A stretch of 64,000 nucleotides of DNA from Myxococcales bacterium (lineage in GTDB: Bacteria > Myxococcota_A > Polyangia > GCA-2747355): the NCBI GenBank assembly GCA_020431405.1, contig JAGQIK010000373.1:1-64000 (forward strand). Reading direction: 5' to 3'. Under the pieces are notes generated by a model. That model had not been told where the DNA came from, ran no database searches, and worked only from the letters and a program-made list of their open reading frames with translations. Below, piece after piece: positions 25,644-32,817 of the stretch (positions within the stretch are counted from its first letter, which is position 1; every line of letters begins with the position of its first letter). The position numbers and the translations under genes were made by a program.

Positions 25644-27740
25644 ATGCGCTACGCCTTGGCGACGATGGTGCTCGCGATCCTGGCCGGCCTCGGCTGTCCG
25701 GCGGCAGGAACGCCCAACCAGACCAAGACGGCGGCCAACGCGTCGGGTGGTGGCGCGGGCGGCGGCAGCGGCGCCACTGCCGGCAGCGCCGACGCGGCCG
25801 GCGACCCGAACAACGGCGCGGCTGGCGCTGGCGCGGCCAACGGCGGCGCAGCGGGCCAGGGCGGCAGCGGCAGCGCGATGACGCCGCCTGATCAGGTCAA
25901 GCCCGAGCGGCGCGTGACGGCCTACCTCGACGGCCAAAGCCGCGTGATGGACATCGACGAGGCGCGCGCCTACGGCTTCACCATCGTCGATCTGTCCGAT
26001 GATTGGGTGCCCTACATCTTCTGGTCGAAGACGCCAGGCCAAGACGACTTCGCGCTCAACCGCTACCAGTTCAATTACGTCGGCCTCGCCAACGACAAGG
26101 TCGACGTCAACGGCGCGCGGCTCGGGCGCGACCGCCACAACTATCACGAGGTCTACGGCATCCCGCCCTCGATCAACGTGCTGCGCAAGCGCTTCCTCGG
26201 CGACGCGCAGAAAGAGTGCTTCAAGTCGCTCGATTACGACTTCTTCAAGAGCTACTACGGGCCCGTTCGCGCCGCCGATCCGGGCAGCTCCAAGCGCTAT
26301 CAGCGCCGCTTCTACTCGGCGCGCGCCAAGTTCAAAAAGGCGCTGCGCCAAGCGCGCGTGCGCACCCTCGACGCGCTGTTGGCCAAGCCGCGCTACGCGG
26401 CCGTGGCGCGCAGCTACCGCGCGGCCAAGTGGCGCTACGAGGCGATCAAGAAGATGCAGCAGCGGCTGATCTGCGAGGGCATGTACGGCCGCCGCCGCCC
26501 GCGCCTGCAGCTCGGCGTCGTCAAATGGGCCACGCGCGTGGCGCTGCGCAAGTTCGAGCGCAAGCACAACGTCTACGGCTGGGGCATGATCTTCCAGCGC
26601 ACCTCCGACGCACTCGGTCGCACGCCCGTCGAAAACAACTACGAGTCGCTCAAGCGCATCATCACCGAGCGCGTCGTCAGCGCCGCGGGCATCCTCGAGG
26701 ACGGCAGCTCGCGCGCGAGCTACACCGGCGAAGACGGCAAGCGCCATCGCGTGCGAAACCTCGTCAAAGAGTTCGGCGACGCGGCGCTACGCCACATGGG
26801 CCTCACCAGCGCCGAGGCCGCGCGCAAGTGGGTCACCAAGACGCACAGCGCCGATGACTTCAAGCACATGTTCATCGCGGTCAAGCTGCCCGAGGTGCCC
26901 GAGTACTACTCGACCAACATGGACTTCAGCGTGGTCATCGATCGCGGCGACGTCTGGTACGACCTGCCGTTCAACGACAAGGGCAAGCGCATCGCGCAGC
27001 CGCGCGCGCGCATGCCGAGGTTCACGCTGCTGCTCAAGTACAAGGGCCAGACGTTTCCGCTCGTGCGCTGGCGCACGACCATCGGCGGCTGGAACAAGGA
27101 GATGCGCCACGGCGAGGAGTACTACAAGTACAAGATCTCGGATGTCGGCAAGCGCATCTGGAAGCACATCGTCGCCGGCCCGGCGTGGCTGCCGCCCGAC
27201 AAGACGCCGCCGCGCGACATGGTCAAGTACGCGACGGTGCGCGGGCGCGCGCAGCGCGTGGTGGCGCAGAGCGTCTTCGGTCCAGGCTACGCGTCAGCTT
27301 ACGGGCTGGCGGCGGCCTACCACATCGAGCCGCGCAGCCACCGCGACAATCAGATCCGCACCCACGGCAGCGTCAACTACATGAGCATCCGCGGCAGCTT
27401 CTCGCACGGCTGCCACCGACTCTACAACTACAGCGCCGTGCGGCTGTTTTCGTACGTGCTGCGCCACCGCCCGTTCAAGCGCCTCGGCCAAGCGCACGTC
27501 GGCTACACCAAGCGCTTCGAGTACAAGGGCGACGAGTTTCAGGTCAACATCCACACGCGCGGCTACCGCTACGAGCTGACGCCGCCGGTGCCCGTCAACG
27601 TGCTCAAGGGACGTATCAAGGGCGAGCGCAAAGAGCCCTACGAGGACTACGTCAAGAAGCCGGGCAAGGTCTACCAGAGCGACCTGGTGCCCAAGGGCAA
27701 GAAGAACGGCAACGGCATGGCTCAGCCGCAGCCGTTGTAG
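25644..27740 (+). CDS. L,D-transpeptidase (YkuD) lipoprotein
   Basis: A 698-residue lipoprotein (lipobox LAGLGC). A Gly/Ala/Asn-rich linker runs to about residue 75. The C-terminal YkuD domain carries IRTHGSVNYMSIRGSFSHGC, with catalytic Cys590 and upstream His574, then HRLYNY. These enzymes make 3-3 peptidoglycan cross-links or attach proteins to the wall. The usual SHGC-(I/V)R is here SHGC-HR, a departure. Residues 200-300 are basic and helical. The ATG at 25644 follows AAAGG with good spacing and starts the signal peptide; 25599 would add an unneeded basic leader. A Cys-rich membrane protein gene is convergent 6 bases downstream. Confidence 0.88.
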   Translation: MRYALATMVLAILAGLGCPAAGTPNQTKTAANASGGGAGGGSGATAGSADAAGDPNNGAAGAGAANGGAAGQGGSGSAMTPPDQVKPERRVTAYLDGQSRVMDIDEARAYGFTIVDLSDDWVPYIFWSKTPGQDDFALNRYQFNYVGLANDKVDVNGARLGRDRHNYHEVYGIPPSINVLRKRFLGDAQKECFKSLDYDFFKSYYGPVRAADPGSSKRYQRRFYSARAKFKKALRQARVRTLDALLAKPRYAAVARSYRAAKWRYEAIKKMQQRLICEGMYGRRRPRLQLGVVKWATRVALRKFERKHNVYGWGMIFQRTSDALGRTPVENNYESLKRIITERVVSAAGILEDGSSRASYTGEDGKRHRVRNLVKEFGDAALRHMGLTSAEAARKWVTKTHSADDFKHMFIAVKLPEVPEYYSTNMDFSVVIDRGDVWYDLPFNDKGKRIAQPRARMPRFTLLLKYKGQTFPLVRWRTTIGGWNKEMRHGEEYYKYKISDVGKRIWKHIVAGPAWLPPDKTPPRDMVKYATVRGRAQRVVAQSVFGPGYASAYGLAAAYHIEPRSHRDNQIRTHGSVNYMSIRGSFSHGCHRLYNYSAVRLFSYVLRHRPFKRLGQAHVGYTKRFEYKGDEFQVNIHTRGYRYELTPPVPVNVLKGRIKGERKEPYEDYVKKPGKVYQSDLVPKGKKNGNGMAQPQPL

Positions 27741-27746
27741 CGCTAG

Positions 27747-28055
27747 CTATTTGCGGCAGCGCGAGAGGCAGCGGCGCAGGGCGTTGTCGGCCTGTCTGAA
27801 GCAGCCGTTGCGGCCGGCGCGGTCCGTCGGTGGGATCGCGCGGCAGCGCTGGTAGCTTTGGCTCTTGGCGCGGTAGCACGCGTCGCGGCAGGCGCCGGTG
27901 GGCGCGAGCGGTGTGGGCTGCGACGGCGACGGTGCCGCGTGCGCCCGCCCTATCGCCAACCGCCCCATCACCAACAGCCCCACCACCAACATCAATGCGA
28001 TGAATACCGCGGCGATGGTGGCCGTCGGGCGGGCGTGCGTGTCAGCTTTGGCCAT
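27747..28055 (-). CDS. Membrane-anchored protein with a symmetric six-Cys motif
   Basis: A 102-residue protein. A hydrophobic helix (about 10-36, IAAVFIALMLVVGLLVMG) is followed by a Pro/Ser linker. The C-terminal 50 residues hold six Cys with spacing C-X3-C-X10-C-X13-C-X10-C-X3-C, which reads the same in both directions. This suggests two antiparallel helices locked by disulfides, as in twin-Cys helical hairpin proteins. I do not recognise the family. The start at 28055 is chosen over the in-frame codon at 28235. An extended -10 (TG-T-TATGAT, 28068-28076) lies a few bases upstream, so the mRNA may be nearly leaderless. Confidence 0.68.
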   Translation of the reverse strand: MAKADTHARPTATIAAVFIALMLVVGLLVMGRLAIGRAHAAPSPSQPTPLAPTGACRDACYRAKSQSYQRCRAIPPTDRAGRNGCFRQADNALRRCLSRCRK

Positions 28056-28067
28056 GCTCTGCCGATC

Positions 28068-28076
28068 ATCATAACA
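28068..28076 (-). promoter_or_regulatory. Extended -10 element for the six-Cys protein gene
   Basis: TGTTATGAT on the minus strand fits an extended -10 (TG, one base, TATGAT). The predicted start would be about 6 bases before the ATG at 28055. There is no clear -35. Confidence 0.3.
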
Positions 28077-28121
28077 GCCGATTGCATTCTCGGCGCACGC
28101 GCAATACGCTGCCCGCGCCGC

Positions 28122-28143
28122 AGGCCCACCGGCGGATGGGCCT
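28122..28143 (+). other. Leader stem-loop before the HEAT-repeat gene
   Basis: AGGCCCA (28122-28128) pairs with TGGGCCT (28137-28143) around an 8-base loop. It ends 19 bases before the ATG at 28163, just ahead of the Shine-Dalgarno GAGGTGAT. It might modulate translation start. Confidence 0.35.
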
Positions 28144-28162
28144 TCATAGTGAGGTGATATCG

Positions 28163-30148
28163 ATGCGTTTGATGAGTGCGCGCTGGGTCGTGGTCGCCGC
28201 GATGATCTCGCTGCTGCCGCTGCCCGCGCAGGCACGAAAGAAGAAGCTGAGCCTGGCCGAGCTGGCCGCCTTGGAGTGGAAGCTCGAGCAAGCGACCAAC
28301 TCGCTGACCAAAGAGGCGAGCGTCGCCAAGCGCAAGAAGGCGCTGGCGCAGCTGGCAGCCATCGATGACCCGCGCGTGATCAAGCCGCTGGCGATGGCGC
28401 TCAAAGAAGACCCCGACGCCAAGCTGCGGCTCGCCGCCGCCGAGGCGCTGAGCAAGCACCGCACGCCGGAGGTCAAGGGCGTGCTGCTGCTGGCGAGCAA
28501 GGCCGATCCCTCGTCGGACGTGCGCGCGGTGGCCAAGCGCGCGCTGCCGCGCATGCGCCGCATGCAGCCGGCGCAGCTGCCGCTCAAGGCGCAGAAGTTC
28601 AGTAAGCCCTCGACGGTCAACGGCGCGGTGATCCGCAAGACGCTGCAGCTTCCGGGCGGCAGCGCGCGCAAGTGGGCCATCTGGGCGGCCAACGGCACCA
28701 AGTTCCGCGGCCGCGAGGCGCTCGTCAAAGCCCACCTCAAGTACGATCCGTCGGCGCGCGTGCGGCGCGCCGCCGCGCAGGTGATCTCGCGCATCGCCAA
28801 GAAGCGCGCGCTGCCGGCGCTCATCGCGGCGATCTCGGCCGACGGTGATCCCGCGGTGCGCTTCTCGATCGCGCGCGAGATCGCCAAGTACAACGACGCC
28901 GGCGCTCTCGCGGCGCTGCAGAAGATCGCCGCCGACGACGCCGACGCGACGGTCAAGGCCGAGGCCAAGGACCTGCTCGAGCCGTCGACGCCGGTTGGCC
29001 AGCGCCTGCTCAAGATGCGCATTCGCCTGCTGCGCTCGTCGAGCCCGGCGGTGCGCGTGCGTGCGCTGAGCGAGCTATCGGGCTTCACCGACTGGCGCGC
29101 GATGGTGCCGATGTCGTGCGCGCTGCTGACGGACAAGAGCGCCACCGTGCGCAAGGCCGCGGCGCGCACGCTGACCAACATGCACGACCAGTCGGTGCTC
29201 ACGGCGCTGCGCGTGGCCGCCATCATCGAGCCCGACGCGGCGCAGAAGAAGGCCGTGCGCAAGCTGCTGGTCGGCCTGCGCAAGAAGGTCGACGCGCTGG
29301 TCAAGCAGCTTCGGCGCGGCGACGTCAACCAGCGCGCGCTGGCGGCGCGCGCGCTCGGCAACGCGGCCTACCCGCAAGGGCTCAGCGCGCTGATCACCGC
29401 CATCAAGGACAAGGACGCGCGCGTTCGGCTGGCCGCGATCAACGGCCTAACCAACTACAACAAGAAGGCCGCCTTCGACGCGCTGCGCACGGCGGGCAGC
29501 GACAAGGACCGCCGCGTCCGCAAGGCTGTCGACGCGTTCTTCAAGCGCCGTGACCGCCTCAAGGGTTGGCGCAAGTTCTTCAAGGACAGCAACCGCCTGG
29601 TCACCAAGACGATGGATCCCAACCCGACCTGGCGCGCGGACGCGGCGATCGGCCTCGGCGTCGCTGGCGCCGAGCGCACGCTCGGGAGCCTGCTCAACCT
29701 GCTGCGCGCCGACAAGAGCGAGGAAGTGCGGCTGGCGGCGGCGTGGGCGCTGGTGCTGATGGCCAGCACGGCCGGCGAGAAGGCGCTCAAGAAGGCGGCC
29801 GCCAAGGACAAGAGCCAGCGCGTGCGGCTCGCCGCGCGCAAGTACCTCGTGATCCACAAGGTCGGCGTCTCCGACCTGGTCAATCAGCTCGCCGACAGCA
29901 GCGCGTCGGTGCGGCGCGACGCGGCCGAGGCGCTTTCGCTGCGCGCCTCGAGCAAGGTCATGCATCACCTCATCAAGTCGGCGATGTGTGACGCGGATCC
30001 GCAGGTGCGCTCCGCGGCCATGCGCGGTCTGGCGCGCATCGGGCGGCCGCTCGCCAAGAACGTGATCCGCCTGGCGCGCTCGCGCGATCCGGTGCCACAC
30101 GTCAAGCGCGTGGCGACGATGATGTACATCCTCGCCGGCGGTAAGTAG
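28163..30148 (+). CDS. Exported HEAT/PBS-lyase-type repeat protein
   Basis: A 661-residue protein with a signal peptide (WVVVAAMISLLPLPAQA). The rest is repeated helical pairs of about 30 residues with the pattern DPDAKLRLAAAEAL, SDVRAVAKRAL, ARVRRAAAQVI, PAVRFSIAREI, ARVRLAAINGL and SASVRRDAAEAL, typical of HEAT or PBS-lyase repeats. Such solenoids serve as protein-binding scaffolds, here in the periplasm or on the surface. GAGGTGAT precedes the ATG. It is tail-to-tail with a second HEAT-repeat gene (26 bases between stops). Large numbers of Lys and Arg make it basic. Confidence 0.85.
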   Translation: MRLMSARWVVVAAMISLLPLPAQARKKKLSLAELAALEWKLEQATNSLTKEASVAKRKKALAQLAAIDDPRVIKPLAMALKEDPDAKLRLAAAEALSKHRTPEVKGVLLLASKADPSSDVRAVAKRALPRMRRMQPAQLPLKAQKFSKPSTVNGAVIRKTLQLPGGSARKWAIWAANGTKFRGREALVKAHLKYDPSARVRRAAAQVISRIAKKRALPALIAAISADGDPAVRFSIAREIAKYNDAGALAALQKIAADDADATVKAEAKDLLEPSTPVGQRLLKMRIRLLRSSSPAVRVRALSELSGFTDWRAMVPMSCALLTDKSATVRKAAARTLTNMHDQSVLTALRVAAIIEPDAAQKKAVRKLLVGLRKKVDALVKQLRRGDVNQRALAARALGNAAYPQGLSALITAIKDKDARVRLAAINGLTNYNKKAAFDALRTAGSDKDRRVRKAVDAFFKRRDRLKGWRKFFKDSNRLVTKTMDPNPTWRADAAIGLGVAGAERTLGSLLNLLRADKSEEVRLAAAWALVLMASTAGEKALKKAAAKDKSQRVRLAARKYLVIHKVGVSDLVNQLADSSASVRRDAAEALSLRASSKVMHHLIKSAMCDADPQVRSAAMRGLARIGRPLAKNVIRLARSRDPVPHVKRVATMMYILAGGK

Positions 30149-30174
30149 CCGCCAGCCACGCGGCCCGCGCCCGC

Positions 30175-32508
30175 CTAGCTGTTCCCGCCGCTGATGATGC
30201 CGTCGATGTACTGCTTGTTCTGGCGGTACAGGCCGCTGCCCGAGTAGCGCAGGTAGCGCGCCACCTGGCTGCGCATCGACTTGTCGTCGCCCGACAGCAG
30301 CGACATCAGCCGCTGCTTGACGTCGTCGTAGCTCGCGGCGTAGCGCGCCAGCATCGACGCCGCGCTGCGCGCGACGTTCTTGTCGCTGTCGTCGAGCGCG
30401 CTGAGCAGCAGCTTGCGGCCGTGCGGCCCGGGCGAGTAGAGCGACGAGATGATGCGCGTGCGCTCGTTGGCGCTGTCGGCCGCGCGGAAGCGATCGGCGA
30501 GCAGGCCGATGGCGTCTTTGCCGCCGATGCGCGCGAGCTGCTGTGCGGCGTATGACGAGGTGTCCTTGTCGGAGAGCGCGCGGCCGATGGCCGCCACGGC
30601 GTCGGGCGTTCCGATCTGGCCGAGGGCCTGCACCGCGGCGCGGCGGGTGCTGGCGTTGGTATCGCCGAGCCGCTCGCCGAGCAGCTGCTCGGCGGCTTTG
30701 CCACCCACAGAGCCGAGCTGACCGAGCGCCGCCTGCGCTACTGTCGGGTCCGTGCTGCGCGCAGCGGCGAGCAGCCCTGCGCGGTCCTTGGCGTAGCCGA
30801 GCGCCTGCACGGCGTACTGACGCGCCTGTGCGTTGGCGGTGGGGTCGTCGACGATGGCCCGGATCTGGCGCTGCGTCTCGGGGTCGTTCATGCGGCCCAG
30901 CGCCCAGATCGCGCTGTAGCGATCGGTCTTGCTGTTCTTGAGCATGTCGATGAGCAGCTCGCGCGCCTTGTCGCCGCCGAGCTGACCGAGCGCGTTGGCC
31001 GCGGCGCGCCGCGCCGTGTTGTCGCCCTTCTTGAGCACCTCGGCGAGCGCGTCGCGCGCCTTGTCGCCGCCGAGCTTCGTCAGCGCGTTGACGGCCGCGT
31101 AGGAGGTGCGGTAGTCGCCACCGAGCGCGGCCTTCATGAAGAAGCTGCGCGCGTTGGGGTCGTCGATCTTGGCCAGCGCCGAAAGCGCCGCGCGCCGCAT
31201 CTGGTGGTTGCCCGAGCGGTAGGCCTCGAGCAGCATCGCCTTGGCTTGGCTGCCCTGGCGCTTGGCCAGCGCCGAGAGCGCGCGCGACGCGACGTACGGC
31301 GAGCCGCTCGCCATCAGCGTTTGCAGCGTCTTTACGACCTCCGGCCCCTTGGCGTTGGAGAGCGCGGAGATGGCTGCCTGCTGCAGCTGCGGCGTGGAGC
31401 TCGGCCCGGCGGCCGCCAGCAGCGCCTGGCGCGCCTCCGGATCGTCGCTGCTGGCGAGCTGCCAGATGGCGTCCTGCGCGAGCGGGCCGCGCTTGCGCAC
31501 GACATCGATCAGCGCCGCGCGCGCCTCGGGCGTGTCGGCCGAGCCCAGCGCCTGGATCGCGCTGCGGCGCGTCTCGACGTTTTCGCTCTGCAGCGCAGAG
31601 GCCACCGCCTGCGCGGCGGCCGCGCTGCCCTTGCTGCCGAGCGCCTGCAGCGCGGCCTTGGAGATGGCGCGGTCGGAGCTGGCAGCGAGTGACGAGAGCA
31701 GCACGTCGACGTCGTCACCGGCGTAATTGGCGAGCGCCGAGACGGCCACCGCGCGAGCGCTGCTGTCGCCGCTCTGTGCGAAGCGGATCAGCGACATCTT
31801 GGCCTGCTGCGTGCCGAGCGCGCCGAGCGCGCGCAGCGCGGCGTCGCGCACGCTGCGATCGCTCAGCGCGCTCGAGCTCTGCGCGAGGCGCTCGAGCGGT
31901 TGCTGGGCGCTGCTCGAGCCGGTCTGACCGAGCGCGCGGATCGCCGCGGTGCGCAGCGGCTCGTCGCGTTGCTTGGCCAGCGGCAGCAGCGCTTGCACGG
32001 CGCGCTCGCCACCGGCGCTTCCCAGCGCCGAGATCACCGCCGAGCGCAGCGAGCGCCCTTGCACCTCGCCGAGCAGCTCGACGAGCAGCTCGGCAGCGCG
32101 CGCCTCGCCGAGCGCGTTGACGGCCACGCGCTGAAGGCGCGTGTCACCCGAGCGCACGATCTCGGCCAGCTCGCGGCGCGCCGCGGCGTCGCCGAGCAGC
32201 CCCAGCTGGCGCACGGCGGCGACGCGCACGCGATGGCTGGTGGCGTTTCGCAGCGTCTCGATGACGGCGCTGACCGCCTGCCGCCCGCCGTTGCGTCCGA
32301 TCTGGTGCAGCAGCCGCACGCGCTCGGCGTAGCCGGCGGCGGCGATGCGCTGCTTGAGCTGCTCGAGGTCTTCCTTGCTGTCGGCCCGCACGACGGTCCG
32401 CGGCTCGGACGGCTTGCGCAGCCATCCGACGGCGGCGGCGGCGGAGAGGATCAGCACCAGGACGCCGAGCGCACGAGTGCGCCGACGAAGTCGCGTGACA
32501 TCGCCCAT
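30175..32508 (-). CDS. Membrane-anchored HEAT-repeat protein
   Basis: A 777-residue protein. Residues 11-30 form an N-terminal membrane anchor or uncleaved signal (LGVLVLILSAAAAVGWL). HEAT-like helical repeats then run to the C-terminus with motifs such as HRVRVAAVRQLGLLGDAAAR, SARAVAVSALAN, TARRAAANALGQLGGDKARE and ASTRRAAVQALGQIG. No catalytic domain is seen. The last 20 residues (YRQNKQYIDGII) are not repeat-like. AAAGG lies 8 bases before the ATG at 32508. It is convergent with the secreted HEAT gene; the pair may be ancient duplicates with different anchoring. Confidence 0.87.
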   Translation of the reverse strand: MGDVTRLRRRTRALGVLVLILSAAAAVGWLRKPSEPRTVVRADSKEDLEQLKQRIAAAGYAERVRLLHQIGRNGGRQAVSAVIETLRNATSHRVRVAAVRQLGLLGDAAARRELAEIVRSGDTRLQRVAVNALGEARAAELLVELLGEVQGRSLRSAVISALGSAGGERAVQALLPLAKQRDEPLRTAAIRALGQTGSSSAQQPLERLAQSSSALSDRSVRDAALRALGALGTQQAKMSLIRFAQSGDSSARAVAVSALANYAGDDVDVLLSSLAASSDRAISKAALQALGSKGSAAAAQAVASALQSENVETRRSAIQALGSADTPEARAALIDVVRKRGPLAQDAIWQLASSDDPEARQALLAAAGPSSTPQLQQAAISALSNAKGPEVVKTLQTLMASGSPYVASRALSALAKRQGSQAKAMLLEAYRSGNHQMRRAALSALAKIDDPNARSFFMKAALGGDYRTSYAAVNALTKLGGDKARDALAEVLKKGDNTARRAAANALGQLGGDKARELLIDMLKNSKTDRYSAIWALGRMNDPETQRQIRAIVDDPTANAQARQYAVQALGYAKDRAGLLAAARSTDPTVAQAALGQLGSVGGKAAEQLLGERLGDTNASTRRAAVQALGQIGTPDAVAAIGRALSDKDTSSYAAQQLARIGGKDAIGLLADRFRAADSANERTRIISSLYSPGPHGRKLLLSALDDSDKNVARSAASMLARYAASYDDVKQRLMSLLSGDDKSMRSQVARYLRYSGSGLYRQNKQYIDGIISGGNS

Positions 32509-32647
32509 CGCGTTGCCTTTCGAGGGGAAATCAGGCGGCCGCAGCCGCAGTAGTTAGTACGCCATTGGACGCCCGAGACTTGCTTTGGTTCTCCGCAATC
32601 AATCCGTCAGCGCGTCCCAGGGTTACGGTCGTGGCGTCCGTGTGTGC

Positions 32648-32699
32648 ACGTACGCTACATCTGCGCGACTTTTTTCATGATTCGTCACGGTGCGTACGT
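32648..32699. promoter_or_regulatory. 8-bp inverted repeat spaced by 36 bases beside the MopE promoter
   Basis: ACGTACGC (32648-32655) and GCGTACGT (32692-32699) are inverted copies. The right arm touches the -35 of the promoter at 32699-32728. The layout fits a looping or cooperative operator. Otherwise 32509-32817 holds only promoter sequence and the short leader of the leftward HEAT gene. Confidence 0.4.
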
Positions 32700-32728
32700 T
32701 GACCCACCCCTGGGTGCCGACCTAGAAT
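32699..32728 (+). promoter_or_regulatory. Sigma-70-type promoter for the MopE cluster
   Basis: TTGACC (32699-32704), 18 bases, then TAGAAT (32723-32728). Both hexamers are close to consensus. The leader to the GTG at 32818 is about 83 bases. Confidence 0.55.
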
Positions 32729-32817
32729 TACAGAGTTAGCTTTACTCTCAGGATCGCGTGCCGTGAGCGCCCCGGACGCTCGCGACGTCACGTGTGCGCG
32801 ACCACTTCGGAGCCGAC

